DNA of 64,000 nucleotides from Methanoflorens sp963701995 (GCA_963701995.1 OY969693.1:1054001-1118000), one strand, 5' to 3'; positions 50,395 to 59,711 are shown, counted from the first letter of the stretch. Numbers and translations: made by a program. Notes: a model not told the origin generated them from the sequence alone.

Positions 50395-52473
50395 CTACGG
50401 TCTCCCGCTTATCACCACGAGTGCGTCCACCGCAATGCAGCCATTTTCTTGAACCACCAGCGGGTTGATCTCTATTTCTTGGATCTCTTCGAAGTCCTGG
50501 CTGATTTGGCTGACCCGCACGATCGTATCGGCCACCGCGTTGATATCGAGGGCCTTTCTGCCGCGCGTACCCAGCAGAATCGGGTATGATTTGACTTCCG
50601 CAATCATCTGCTTAGCTTCGGCGACGGTTATTGGCGCCAACCTATGCGACACGTCTTTTAGCACTTCCACATACAAGCCCCCTAACCCGAAGGTGATCAA
50701 GGGTCCGAATTGGGGATCGCAAGTGACCCCAACGATGACCTCCTCGCCCTGAACCATCTCTTCGATTATTACCCCTCCGATTCGCGCTTGGGGCATGCGC
50801 TTGTTGATGTTGGCATATATTTGATCGAAAGCGTTTTTAGCCGCCCTATCGTTGCTTATGCCCGTGACGACCCCCCCTACGTCGGTCTTGTGGGCAATGT
50901 CTGGCGAGCTCACCTTCATGACGATAGGATATCCGATCTCGCGTGCCGCTTGAATGACTTTGTCCCGCCGAGTAACGACTGTCTCTTTAGGGGCTTTGAT
51001 CCCGTAAGCTCGCAGCACGTCTTTGCCTTCTTCTTCTGTCAAAGCCGTTCGTCCCTCAGACCGAACTCCTTCAATCCGTAGAAACGCAGCACGGTTCTGC
51101 CCGCTTCTTAGTTGCGTCGATGCGCCCTCTGAGGATGTTGCAATCTCCCTGAACTTGATGAGGTTACGCGCCGCCCTGACGGCGGTTTCCGGACTGTTAA
51201 AGTTCGCCGCGCTGCCGCGTTTTAACTTTTCGCGCGCTTTGCTCAGCTCTTTTCCTCCGATGAACGAGGTAATGATGGGTTTGGTTGCGTGCAACGACAG
51301 CCTGTTGATCAGGTTGGCAGTCTCTTCTGGTTCCGTCATAGCTTGTGGGGTGAGAAGCAGGATTACTGCGCCGACATTTTGATCGGCCAATGTGATCTCG
51401 AGCGTCGCTACATATCGGCGCGGCTTCGCATCCCCGAGAATGTCAATTGGGTTGTAGATGTTGCTCTCTTGAGGTAGCGCGTTTCGCAGTGCTTCTATTG
51501 TCTCTTTGGTGAAGTTCGCCAGCTGCACGCCGCACTCGGCGCTGGCGTCGCTCGCGAGCACGCCCGGCCCTCCTGCATTCGTTATGATAGCTACACCGGG
51601 AATTTTCGGAATCGGGCAGCGCGAGAAGGCTTTCGCGGCGTCGAAGAATTCGTCAATCGAATTCACCCGTAAAATCCCTGACTGCTTGAACGCTGCGTCA
51701 TATGTGGCATCTGAGCCGGCGAGCGCGCCGGTGTGAGAGGCGGCTGCCTTGGCCCCCATATCGGTCCGGCCGGCTTTGAGCGCAATAACAGGCTTGAGCC
51801 TCGAAACCTGTTTCGAGACCTGCATAAACTCGCGCCCATTATCAATACCCTCGACATAGAGCGCAACAACACGCGTCGAAGGATCGCGTGCGATGTAATC
51901 CAAAAGCTCAGCCTCAGCTACATCGACCTTGTTTCCGACGCTCACTAATTTGTCAAAGCCAAGGCTTTCATTAGCCGCCCAGTCGAGAAAAGACGTGCAG
52001 ATTGCCCCACTTTGCGATATCAACGAAATGCCACCTTTGACCGGATACTCGCTCGCGAACGAAGCGTTCAAGTTGGCACCGGTGCTCATGATGCCCAAGC
52101 AGTTGGGACCGACGATTCGAATCCCATATTTTTTGGTTATCTCCCGAATTTGAGCCTCGAGCTTTGCGCCTTGCGCGCCAGATTCCCGAAATCCTGCTGA
52201 TATAATTATTGATGCCTTTACGCCAACGCGCGCTGATTCTTCCAAAACAGCAGGCACGATTTTTGCTGGAACGACTATGACTGCGAGATCGACCTTCTTT
52301 GCCGTGTGCAAAGTTTTTAACCCTAAGATCTCATCGGCGCTCGGGTTGACGGGAACAAGTTCTCCTTGGAAGTTGGCATCGAGGAGGTTCTTCAGCACCG
52401 AATGTCCCACTTTGTCCTCTTCTCGCGCGGCGCCAATGACGGCTATCGATCTCGGATAAAAGAAGTCATTCAT
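50395..52473 (-). CDS. acd: Acetyl/acyl-CoA synthetase (ADP-forming), fused alpha-beta
   Basis: It interconverts acyl-CoA, ADP and phosphate with acid, CoA and ATP. The 692 residues run CoA-binding domain (RSIAVIGAAREEDKVGHSVLKNLL), succinyl-CoA ligase-like domains with the phosphorylated-histidine motif SHTGALAGSDATYDAAF, and an ATP-grasp beta part (YPIVMKVSSPDIAHKTDVGG). The ATG at 52473 gives the family start; the frame is open to a TTG at 52527. A TATA-like GTTTATTAC lies about 30 bases upstream. It is followed by the BioD/DRTGG gene. Confidence 0.92.
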   Translation of the reverse strand: MNDFFYPRSIAVIGAAREEDKVGHSVLKNLLDANFQGELVPVNPSADEILGLKTLHTAKKVDLAVIVVPAKIVPAVLEESARVGVKASIIISAGFRESGAQGAKLEAQIREITKKYGIRIVGPNCLGIMSTGANLNASFASEYPVKGGISLISQSGAICTSFLDWAANESLGFDKLVSVGNKVDVAEAELLDYIARDPSTRVVALYVEGIDNGREFMQVSKQVSRLKPVIALKAGRTDMGAKAAASHTGALAGSDATYDAAFKQSGILRVNSIDEFFDAAKAFSRCPIPKIPGVAIITNAGGPGVLASDASAECGVQLANFTKETIEALRNALPQESNIYNPIDILGDAKPRRYVATLEITLADQNVGAVILLLTPQAMTEPEETANLINRLSLHATKPIITSFIGGKELSKAREKLKRGSAANFNSPETAVRAARNLIKFREIATSSEGASTQLRSGQNRAAFLRIEGVRSEGRTALTEEEGKDVLRAYGIKAPKETVVTRRDKVIQAAREIGYPIVMKVSSPDIAHKTDVGGVVTGISNDRAAKNAFDQIYANINKRMPQARIGGVIIEEMVQGEEVIVGVTCDPQFGPLITFGLGGLYVEVLKDVSHRLAPITVAEAKQMIAEVKSYPILLGTRGRKALDINAVADTIVRVSQISQDFEEIQEIEINPLVVQENGCIAVDALVVISGRP

Positions 52474-52584
52474 CTTATTCTTTTTAGCGTTCTCGACAGT
52501 AATAAACGTATCTCGCCGATTCAGCAATTCTACGGCTCGGGTTCTTGATTATAACGATTGTGCCGCATTAGGACACTCGAATGT

Positions 52585-52592
52585 TTTATATA
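52585..52592 (+). promoter_or_regulatory. TATA box of the single-haem exported protein
   Basis: TTTATATA would start transcription near 52615, leaving a 22-base leader that holds a perfect GGAGGT at 52624-52629 before the ATG at 52637. This excludes earlier in-frame ATGs. Confidence 0.65.
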
Positions 52593-52636
52593 TGAACTTG
52601 CCGATAATGGTTGAGAAAGTGTTGGAGGTAATCAGG

Positions 52637-53605
52637 ATGCTACGCTCGGCGAACAAAATGACGCTGCTACTCTTATCTTCGATCGCGGTCTTGTTGGTAG
52701 TAAGCGCTGCTATAATCCCTACATCCGCAACGACGATCATACAACTTCAGCCCACAACCGTTAATTCAGGCGACAGGGTCCTCGTGTCGGCGAACGTGGC
52801 GCGAAACGGAAGCACGGTCACGTTGTCTTATTACTATGACAAAAATAACAACGGCAAGGACGACGACGGCGGTTCGTGGGTAAAGATCGCAAAAGTGACC
52901 GATGGCGGAGCGAACGACCAAAAAAATACGAGTAACGGTTTCATACTTTTCTCGTGGCTGACCCCACAGCTTCCCCCCGGGCAGTACATCGTTAAAGTAG
53001 AGGATCCTTACGGACCCACCAGGACAACTGAGTTGACTGTTAACAACGCGCCGCTGAACCTAGTTCCAGCAATTTACGGATCACAAGGAATCTCTGCCAA
53101 AGGGCTCGTTAACACAGGGAACTCGTTCTCTGTCATTGCCATGGTAACGGGCAATTGCCGCCTTTGTCATCAGACAGATAGTCCCACGACTCAAAACCCC
53201 GGCGTCAACTCTACAAAAGTGGAAAGTCTGTTTTCAGCTAATTTAAGCCAAATCACGGGAAGTCCTACTGACAGCTCCGTTCAGCCCAACGTAGTGCATC
53301 ACCAGCTGGTGGAATGGGCAGGATTTATCGCAAGCAAAACGCTTGCGAATAATCAAACGCTCAGTATGACTGTAACAGGTAATAATCCCGCTGGTAACTT
53401 GACGACACAGGCGACAGCTTACGCTGGAGTCAACAAGGCGGTTAATATTGCGCCGACATCAACGAACCAGAACGCTAACGGCACTGCGCAGAGTAGCGCG
53501 ACGGCCCAATCAAGCGGTTCGAGCAATCCCCTCCCGGGGTTCGAAATACCCATTGCGTTAGCCGGATTGACTCTTGTAGCATACGCGTTGAGCAGAAAGC
53601 GATAA
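52637..53605 (+). CDS. Exported PGF-CTERM protein with one c-type haem motif
   Basis: The 322 residues have a signal peptide (residues 8-31, LLLLSSIAVLLVVSAAI), an immunoglobulin-like region with a calcium-loop-like DKNNNGKDDDGG (68-79), and CRLCH at 174-178, the CxxCH haem c attachment motif. A HH pair lies at 221-222, and several N-x-S/T sites follow. The end has a Ser/Gln/Asn-rich linker, LPGFEIP (from residue 299), a hydrophobic helix and SRKR. That end is a PGF-CTERM-type signal for archaeosortase. It is probably a surface-anchored monohaem cytochrome; haem binding is inferred. Confidence 0.75.
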   Translation: MLRSANKMTLLLLSSIAVLLVVSAAIIPTSATTIIQLQPTTVNSGDRVLVSANVARNGSTVTLSYYYDKNNNGKDDDGGSWVKIAKVTDGGANDQKNTSNGFILFSWLTPQLPPGQYIVKVEDPYGPTRTTELTVNNAPLNLVPAIYGSQGISAKGLVNTGNSFSVIAMVTGNCRLCHQTDSPTTQNPGVNSTKVESLFSANLSQITGSPTDSSVQPNVVHHQLVEWAGFIASKTLANNQTLSMTVTGNNPAGNLTTQATAYAGVNKAVNIAPTSTNQNANGTAQSSATAQSSGSSNPLPGFEIPIALAGLTLVAYALSRKR

Positions 53606-53694
53606 GTCTCCCGCAACTGGAATAACGCCTGGCAATCGCCGTAATTTTGACGTCGCACGGCGCGTTTCACTTCTCTTAACAGCGGTCTATCAAG

Positions 53695-54288
53695 ATGAAA
53701 CAGCGTCAGCTTGAAATCATCCTCGAACAGGTGCAACCGTTTGAATCCCCTTCTGCGATGCACGAACAATACACCACGTCAGCACCCATTGCGGCTCAGC
53801 TTCTTTATTTTGCGTACTTACGAGGTGACATCGCCGGTCTGACAGTGGTGGATTTGGGCTGCGGGACCGGTGTCCTTGCCCTAGGCGCGGCGCTGCTGGG
53901 GGGCGTTGCGACGGGCGTTGATTCGGACGAGCGAGCACTAGAAGTCGCTCGAACGAACGCGAAGCTACTCGGTGTGCAGGCGTCTTGGCTAAGTAGCAGC
54001 ATAGAAGACTTTGAAGGTTCGTTCGACACGGTCGTGATGAATCCTCCCTTTGGAGCCCAGAAGCGAAGCAGTGATAGGCCGTTCTTAAGCAAGTCAGTAC
54101 GTGTGGGCAAGGTCATCTACTTGCTTCACAATGCTGTCGTAAACGGCTTTGTGAGGCGCTTTCTCGAGCCGCACCGCGTTACTGACGCAATAAAGGTCAA
54201 ACTGCCCATTGCACATACCTTTAAGTTTCATAAAGATGCAGTACGATACGTAGACGCGATAATTTATCGAATAGAAGTCGTTCTTTGA
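53695..54288 (+). CDS. Predicted RNA/DNA N6-adenine methyltransferase (METTL5/COG2263 type)
   Basis: This Rossmann-fold SAM methyltransferase of 197 residues has the SAM motif VVDLGCGTGVLALGAALLG and the catalytic NPPFGAQ, preceded by QYTTSAPIAAQLLY, as in METTL5-like enzymes. Eukaryotic METTL5 makes m6A in 18S rRNA; the archaeal target is not established. It heads a run of RNA-related genes (csl4, rpoL). Confidence 0.88.
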   Translation: MKQRQLEIILEQVQPFESPSAMHEQYTTSAPIAAQLLYFAYLRGDIAGLTVVDLGCGTGVLALGAALLGGVATGVDSDERALEVARTNAKLLGVQASWLSSSIEDFEGSFDTVVMNPPFGAQKRSSDRPFLSKSVRVGKVIYLLHNAVVNGFVRRFLEPHRVTDAIKVKLPIAHTFKFHKDAVRYVDAIIYRIEVVL

Positions 54289-54329
54289 ATTATTGTTCTT
54301 AAATCTAAGAAGGAAGGAAAGGATAAGAA

Positions 54330-54887
54330 ATGACGGATTTGGTTGTACCAGGGGACGTTATAGGCGCTTCTGAAGAATATCTACCCGGCGACGGGACGTA
54401 TGAAGAGAAAGGTAAAATATTCGCCGCCGTAACAGGAAAAGTCGAAACTGACAAGAAAGACCGAACGGTACGAGTCCTACCCGTTATGGAGACTCCACCC
54501 ATGCTTAAGACGGGCGACATCGTGGTCGGCCGGGTGGTCGACCTCAAGAATGCAGTCGTCCTCGTTGATATTGCAAGAATAAAAGGTCACGAAAACCGCG
54601 AAATCGCAAATGCAGATCAAGGAGCTATCCATATTTCAAATGTGAAGGACTCATACGTCGCGAAGCTGGAAACCGAGTTTAGCCAGCAAGACATCATAAA
54701 GGCCAGAGTAATAGACGAAAAGAGCTTAAGATTGAGCACGGTTGAAAAGGATCTAGGCGTGATAAAGGCGCTCTGCTCGAGATGCCGCATGCCGCTCGTG
54801 CGGAAGCAGAACAAGCTCGAATGTCCAAGCTGCGAGTGTAACGAAACGCGAAAGATCTCGGAGGACTACGGCAAGGGCGTAATCTAA
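54330..54887 (+). CDS. csl4: Exosome RNA-binding subunit Csl4
   Basis: The 185-residue cap protein of the archaeal exosome starts with an N-terminal domain (VVPGDVIGASEEYLPGDGTYEE). An S1 domain follows (GDIVVGRVVDLKNAVVLVDI), then a C-terminal zinc ribbon (CSRCRMPLV, CPSCECN). It recruits RNA and, through its ribbon, DnaG. RpoL follows 48 bases downstream. Confidence 0.94.
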   Translation: MTDLVVPGDVIGASEEYLPGDGTYEEKGKIFAAVTGKVETDKKDRTVRVLPVMETPPMLKTGDIVVGRVVDLKNAVVLVDIARIKGHENREIANADQGAIHISNVKDSYVAKLETEFSQQDIIKARVIDEKSLRLSTVEKDLGVIKALCSRCRMPLVRKQNKLECPSCECNETRKISEDYGKGVI

Positions 54888-54935
54888 GGCCTGATGACTC
54901 TTTGTTGTCAACCTGTTTTCAAAGACTCTTAGACA

Positions 54936-55220
54936 ATGAATATTAAGATCATTCGCGCAACAAAGGACGAAGCTGAGATAGAATTTCTCGATGAGGGCCA
55001 CACGTTCCTGAACGTCTTGAAATACTCGCTGCTTCAAGATCCGCAGGTCGAGAGCGCCACGTACGACGTCAAGCATCCGATGATAAGCAATCCAATATTC
55101 CGTATTAAAACGGAATCCAAGGATCCGTTAAAAGCGCTGCAGGATGCTTCACTGAGGCTAAAAGACGAGTTTGAAGCACTTTTGGGACTCATTAGGTCAA
55201 AATCCGAAGCAATATCCTGA
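54936..55220 (+). CDS. rpoL: RNA polymerase subunit L (Rpb11 homologue)
   Basis: This 94-residue alpha-like subunit dimerises with RpoD. The segments ATKDEAEIEFLDEGHTFLNVLKY and YDVKHPMISNPIFRIKT are typical. It lies between csl4 and the acetyltransferase gene, as in many Euryarchaeota. Confidence 0.94.
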   Translation: MNIKIIRATKDEAEIEFLDEGHTFLNVLKYSLLQDPQVESATYDVKHPMISNPIFRIKTESKDPLKALQDASLRLKDEFEALLGLIRSKSEAIS

Positions 55221-55238
55221 GGGACTATCATCAGATCG

Positions 55239-55778
55239 GTGAGCCACGTCACTCTCGCTGATGGAACAACCATCGAACTGAAAGTCGCCCACATTGACGA
55301 TTATCAAAATGGCGGCTACGAGTACCTTTACTCGTGGCTGAGTCAAGTCGATCAGTTTCTGGCAAAGCGATACCGTGTTGCTGATCTAGTGAAGAACAAA
55401 GAACAGTGGCTAAGCCGACTCAACACGAATGAGATCACTTTGCTTGGCCTGCACCAAGATAAGATCATCGGTTCTGCGACGCTGATAATGAATGAGCCGC
55501 AGTCGAGAGCCGCCCACGTCGCTTCGTTCGGCGTCGCAGTCCATCCCGCTTTTCAACGAAAGGGCCTCGGAAAATTGCTGATTGTCGCACTTGAGCAGGT
55601 CGCTCTTGATCAAGGCATTAAAAAGATAGAAGTGAACTGCTACGACGGAAATGCGGCAGCAGCATTGTACCGCTCCTTAAACTACGCTAGCGAGGGAAGA
55701 AGACTGAGGAAAGGGCGGCTAGACAACGGCACTTACGTCGATGAACTGCTGTTTTACAAGTTCATAAGCCCTTTTTAA
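55239..55778 (+). CDS. GNAT family N-acetyltransferase (RimI-like)
   Basis: The 179 residues carry a GNAT fold with the acetyl-CoA motif ASFGVAVHPAFQRKGLGKLLI and a C-terminal region typical of GNATs (VNCYDGNAAAALYRSLNY). The target may be a protein N terminus or a small molecule. It starts at GTG, 18 bases after rpoL, and its stop overlaps the convergent methyltransferase gene by four bases. Confidence 0.85.
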   Translation: MSHVTLADGTTIELKVAHIDDYQNGGYEYLYSWLSQVDQFLAKRYRVADLVKNKEQWLSRLNTNEITLLGLHQDKIIGSATLIMNEPQSRAAHVASFGVAVHPAFQRKGLGKLLIVALEQVALDQGIKKIEVNCYDGNAAAALYRSLNYASEGRRLRKGRLDNGTYVDELLFYKFISPF

Positions 55779-56416
55779 ACTCTACTGCAACGCTTACTAC
55801 CCCCCCCTGATTGCGTAGCTTCTGCGCCCAGTACCACATACAGCGTCTCAAAAAAGAACTTGCGTTCAGTAATGGCTCTGACAATCCCAAACTGTGCGCG
55901 CATTAGCTCTGTCACTTCTTTGTAGCCGGTGATCGAAGAGATCACCAAAAGCACCCTGCCCTTTTGGGTCAAGTAGTTACCAACCTGTGAGAGGAACCGC
56001 ACGATCACTTCCCTACCTGAGGGGCCCCCATCCCAAGCCTGGATCTGCCAGTCACGTGATATGTCACTCCGACTAGGCAGGTACGGCGGATTAAAGATAA
56101 TGAGGTCAAACCGGCTGTCTAGATCGGCAAAAAGATCCCCCATGATCGCCTCTACGCCATTCAACCTCGCATTTTCGACCGCGCGCGGGTTTTTGTCAGT
56201 CGCGATCACGCAGCGGGCGCGTTCTGCGACCCTCTTAGCGATGACTCCGCATCCTGTGCCAACCTCCAAGACCGAGTCAGTGGGACGCACCTCGTTTAAG
56301 GCGGCGTCCATGAGGAGATACGTATCGTCACACGGCTCATAAACGTCCGGCAGCACGAGCACTTGCTCCCTGAGATCATGCACTTTTTTGGTTCCCTTAG
56401 CGATTCCGGGCGTCAT
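55775..56416 (-). CDS. HemK/PrmC-like N5-glutamine methyltransferase (archaeal Mtq2)
   Basis: This class I SAM methyltransferase of about 213 residues has VLEVGTGCGVIAKRVAERA and the catalytic FNPPYLPS (NPPY). It belongs to the short HemK family that modifies the GGQ glutamine of release factor aRF1 in archaea and eukaryotes. The ATG at 56416 (MTPGIAKGTKKVHDL) is chosen; upstream in-frame residues overlap ksgA and are not family-like. Confidence 0.87.
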   Translation of the reverse strand: MTPGIAKGTKKVHDLREQVLVLPDVYEPCDDTYLLMDAALNEVRPTDSVLEVGTGCGVIAKRVAERARCVIATDKNPRAVENARLNGVEAIMGDLFADLDSRFDLIIFNPPYLPSRSDISRDWQIQAWDGGPSGREVIVRFLSQVGNYLTQKGRVLLVISSITGYKEVTELMRAQFGIVRAITERKFFFETLYVVLGAEATQSGGGSKRCSRV

Positions 56417-56444
56417 AATTGCTCTCGTCTGCTTAATTCGACTA

Positions 56445-57281
56445 TTACTGCTGCACCCTCGTCTTTTGCACTTCGTGCAGCTCAAACGAATCGTTCGACA
56501 GAGTTGCAATCTCTTCTGGGGAGAGTTCGTAGGGCCGGCGGACTAGCCAATGCTGAGGCAATTTGGCGATCAGTTGGTCCATCGCTTGTATGTTAAGCAG
56601 CTGTGCCGTCACCAGAAGTGCGGCTCTTAGCGTTTTTCGTCTTTGCGTGAAGAGCGCGCGAACGAAGCGATGAAAGAACACATCGTTGAGTACCTCAAAG
56701 CGCGGTTTAGTCGGGACCAGTTTAACAATCACAGAATCAACTGCAGGACGCGGATTGAATGCCGTATTCGGGACACGCGCTAGCACTTTGACTTTTGATA
56801 TGTAGCTGAGGCAGACCGTCAGACGGCTATAGTCCTTCGTGCCCGGCGCTGCGACCATCCGCTGCGCGAACTCTTTTTGATACATCAGCACGCCGCACGT
56901 GAAAGGATGCTTTAGTAACTTAAACGTGACTTCTGACGATATCTGATACGGCAGGTTAGAGACCGTCTTGTCAAACGGGGGAAATTCAACCCGCAGGGCG
57001 TCTCCGTGCAGCACGTCGATACCTGGTATCGAACAGAGCTTCCGCGCCAGCTGCCGATCCGCCTCAACTACAACCAGTCTGTAGCACAGCTGGGCAAGTT
57101 TTCTTGTAAGGTTCCCGGTACCTCCGCCAATCTCTAAAATCGTTTCGGTTGGCGTTATATCCGCATAGCTGACGATCTTCTCGATAATCTGATCATCTAT
57201 TAAGAAGTGCTGACCCCACTTCGCTTTATGGTAGCTGCGGTCGATTCCACGGGGCATTGAACGCTTTGGGTGTCGCGTCAC
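56445..57281 (-). CDS. ksgA: 16S rRNA dimethyladenosine transferase KsgA (RsmA)
   Basis: It dimethylates two adjacent adenines near the 3' end of 16S rRNA. The 278 residues have KWGQHFLIDDQIIEKIV, the SAM motif EIGGGTGNLTRKLA and the catalytic SNLPYQIS (NLPY). It lies three bases after the DUF655 gene in a conserved archaeal cluster. Confidence 0.94.
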   Translation of the reverse strand: MTRHPKRSMPRGIDRSYHKAKWGQHFLIDDQIIEKIVSYADITPTETILEIGGGTGNLTRKLAQLCYRLVVVEADRQLARKLCSIPGIDVLHGDALRVEFPPFDKTVSNLPYQISSEVTFKLLKHPFTCGVLMYQKEFAQRMVAAPGTKDYSRLTVCLSYISKVKVLARVPNTAFNPRPAVDSVIVKLVPTKPRFEVLNDVFFHRFVRALFTQRRKTLRAALLVTAQLLNIQAMDQLIAKLPQHWLVRRPYELSPEEIATLSNDSFELHEVQKTRVQQ

Positions 57282-57284
57282 TCG

Positions 57285-57842
57285 CTATTTCGCAAAAAAC
57301 TTATACTTAGCGTGCTCATCTTTGAGCTCATCTTCGATTCTTTTCGCCATTACTTTTTCCGGGTGGTACAAGCCCCTCACTCTGTTTGAAATATCGGCAA
57401 AACTATCGAAAGGCCGTTTCTTGCGTTCCGCAAGAATCTCCCACATGAGCTTTTTGCCCACACCGGGGAGCAGCGCCAGGGTATGGAGGCGGGTCGTTAT
57501 CGGCTGTGCTTCATTGAAGAAGCTCACGAACCTGGGCTCTTGCTCTTTGACAATTATTTCAAGAGCGTAAGGCAACTCAACCTTTGCACCGTGCGTGAGT
57601 TCCTTATAGCTCAAACGCCTTTTAACGTGATCGATTTCGCTGCGTTCCTCCTCTCCGATATAGAGGCGGTCATACGACTGTGGAACATAGTTCTCGCGTG
57701 GTATGAGTTCGAGCAGGGTGAAATTATCCTCCCCCACCACGTGGATGATGGGTTTCTTCCTGTAAACGGGGTGAGGATCGTCAGGGTGCCCATGTGGCAG
57801 ATAGTCTAGCACACGGACATATTGCTCTCTCTCGCCTCTCAT
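57285..57842 (-). CDS. DUF655 RNA-binding protein
   Basis: The 185-residue protein has an OB-like N-terminal part (YVRVLDYLPHGHPDDPHPVYRKKP) and a helix-hairpin-helix at the C terminus (LHTLALLPGVGKKLMWEILAERKKRPF). It is the COG1491 family of predicted RNA-binding proteins, nearly always between rpoF and ksgA in archaea. Its exact role is unknown. Confidence 0.93.
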   Translation of the reverse strand: MRGEREQYVRVLDYLPHGHPDDPHPVYRKKPIIHVVGEDNFTLLELIPRENYVPQSYDRLYIGEEERSEIDHVKRRLSYKELTHGAKVELPYALEIIVKEQEPRFVSFFNEAQPITTRLHTLALLPGVGKKLMWEILAERKKRPFDSFADISNRVRGLYHPEKVMAKRIEDELKDEHAKYKFFAK

Positions 57843-57859
57843 TTAGATCGCCCCCGGCT

Positions 57860-58204
57860 TCAACAAAAGCGTGCTACTATGTCGAGTATTTCGTTGAGTT
57901 CCTCTTCTGTCAGCGAAAACCGTTCCTTTGCGTAGATGGATCGCACCTCATCCTTGGACAACGGCATTATGTCAGCGATCCTGATCGCAATCTCCTCTTT
58001 CATCTTTTCGAGGTTCTTTAGCTCGTTGACGAGCTGCCTGGCTTGCGATCCCGTGAGTTTTGAAAAAGTTTTGACGTGGTCGAGGGCCCGTCTGAACTCG
58101 TAGGTGAACTCTTCTTCGGATCGAGGCGTTGTCAGCTCAAGGAAGATCTCTTTTACCTCAGAAAGCGTGAGGTTCTCCTCTGCCAACACGGTCTTTACTA
58201 TCAT
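57860..58204 (-). CDS. rpoF: RNA polymerase subunit F (Rpb4 homologue)
   Basis: The 114-residue stalk subunit pairs with RpoE (Rpb7). The helical end KEEIAIRIADIMPLSKDEVRSIY is typical. Its ATG overlaps the stop of L21e by four bases. It continues the pus10-L21e-rpoF-DUF655-ksgA order known from other archaea. Confidence 0.92.
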   Translation of the reverse strand: MIVKTVLAEENLTLSEVKEIFLELTTPRSEEEFTYEFRRALDHVKTFSKLTGSQARQLVNELKNLEKMKEEIAIRIADIMPLSKDEVRSIYAKERFSLTEEELNEILDIVARFC

Positions 58205-58500
58205 TGTGCCTGCTTCTGTTCTTTCAGATGCTGCGGGCGTGCTATTACCGTCTTTACAGCGTTGCCGTCGGTCACTTCCACTACGTATGCGTGGCCCCGT
58301 TGCCCGAGCACTGTTCCGGTCCTGCCGTGGAACTTTGGATTCGGCATGCCCTTGTGGACGCTTGCGTCTAGATCGATATGGACTTTCTGGCCCGCTTCAA
58401 AGCTCCTGATTGCATGACTTACCGGAGCAATGCCTCGTTCCCTGATAGTTTTCTTCAGCTTGTACCGCGTCTTCCTCCGCTCACCGTGTGATCTTGGCAT
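58201..58500 (-). CDS. rpl21e: Ribosomal protein L21e
   Basis: Large-subunit protein eL21, 99 residues: MPRSHGERRKTRYKLKKTIRERG, HIDLDASVHKGMPNPKFHGRTG and VLGQRGHAYVVEV are typical. Its start overlaps the pus10 stop by one base (TAATG). Confidence 0.95.
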   Translation of the reverse strand: MPRSHGERRKTRYKLKKTIRERGIAPVSHAIRSFEAGQKVHIDLDASVHKGMPNPKFHGRTGTVLGQRGHAYVVEVTDGNAVKTVIARPQHLKEQKQAQ

Positions 58501-59711
58501 TAGAGACCTCCGCCAACTTCTAGTACATCAAGCTCTTCAACTTTTGCATTTACGCCGAGAAGACCTGAAAGGCTCGGAGTAGTTCTGTCATTGTCTCCAG
58601 ATATCAACTCCTTTACGTAGAGTCCACCCTCACACCGAATTATTATCTCATCACCTCTGAGTTCGGCCGAATGCACTTTCTTGTGTCGCTTCAAGTCTGC
58701 ACGGCGATGCACTACTCGTTGTGGGGTTGCTTGTTCTATATCGCCTTCAAGTCGCTTCAGCGCTTCTTTTAACTTTTCCTTACGAATCGGATGTTCGTAT
58801 ATCACTTTAAGCCTATAAACTTTGTCCAACAGGGTGTTTTTTACTTTTACGACCGTTTCGTGGTCAACGAAGGCTAAATCACTTACCGCGATTTTTTTTT
58901 GCGAAGAGTTTATCTCCTGTTCTAGTTCGTGAAGGTCGACTTTTCTTTTGTGAGGAGATTTTATCTCCAGAACAAAAGGCCTACCGTTTCCAAGCATGCG
59001 TGCGTCGACATCCTCTCTGCCAGCGCCGTGAAATATCACGTCTTTGCCACGGCTTGCGCTAAGTACGTGGCCTCCTAGCAGCTCCTGAACGGATTCGGGA
59101 TACATTTTTCCAGTTAGGTTGCACCTTGCGCAGCCTTTTCCGCCGCACTCGCCACATGGCCATTTCGTCTGTGGCAACCCCCTGACGAACTTTAGGTATC
59201 GGCCGTACAGAAAAAGCGGGTTCGCGTGGATCTCAACCTTGTCTCGGGCCAAATCGACTATGAGCAAGATGTCTGGTCTGCTGAATTCTGCCTGTTTGTC
59301 GGTAAGAAGCTCGATACGCTTGCCCAATTCTCTGTTTAACGCTGATTTGAGCGGCTCGGCTGTCGTCGTTTTAGACTCAGCCCACAGTATTTCTTCATTC
59401 TCAGCGAGTCTGCCAGTCAGTTTAGTTCCAACTAGAAAATTCGCGAACTCGTAGTGGTGGAGCTGTTCGAGACATCGTTCAACCCACGAATCCAGATTAT
59501 TGAACAGACCTCCGCAAACCCAGCACGTGCCATAAGCATCTTGCCACTCTTGAATGTTCACTGGCGCGTTGTCAAGCATTGCCTTGACGATTCGGATCGC
59601 CTGTCCTCGCTGTTTGTTAGTAAGGTTCGTAGAACATTTTGCAAATTGACGCCCCAGACAATCGTGGCAAATAGGTCCTTCGCTCAATATTGAGGTCACT
59701 ATTTCGAACAT
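58500..59711 (-). CDS. pus10: tRNA pseudouridine synthase Pus10
   Basis: Archaeal Pus10 makes pseudouridine 54 and 55 in the T loop of tRNAs. The 403 residues have an N-terminal zinc/THUMP part (CHDCLGRQFAKC and CWVCGGLF, plus CGECGGKGCARC further on). The catalytic part contains GREDVDARMLGNGRPFVLEI with the active-site aspartate. It starts the L21e-rpoF operon. Confidence 0.95.
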   Translation of the reverse strand: MFEIVTSILSEGPICHDCLGRQFAKCSTNLTNKQRGQAIRIVKAMLDNAPVNIQEWQDAYGTCWVCGGLFNNLDSWVERCLEQLHHYEFANFLVGTKLTGRLAENEEILWAESKTTTAEPLKSALNRELGKRIELLTDKQAEFSRPDILLIVDLARDKVEIHANPLFLYGRYLKFVRGLPQTKWPCGECGGKGCARCNLTGKMYPESVQELLGGHVLSASRGKDVIFHGAGREDVDARMLGNGRPFVLEIKSPHKRKVDLHELEQEINSSQKKIAVSDLAFVDHETVVKVKNTLLDKVYRLKVIYEHPIRKEKLKEALKRLEGDIEQATPQRVVHRRADLKRHKKVHSAELRGDEIIIRCEGGLYVKELISGDNDRTTPSLSGLLGVNAKVEELDVLEVGGGL

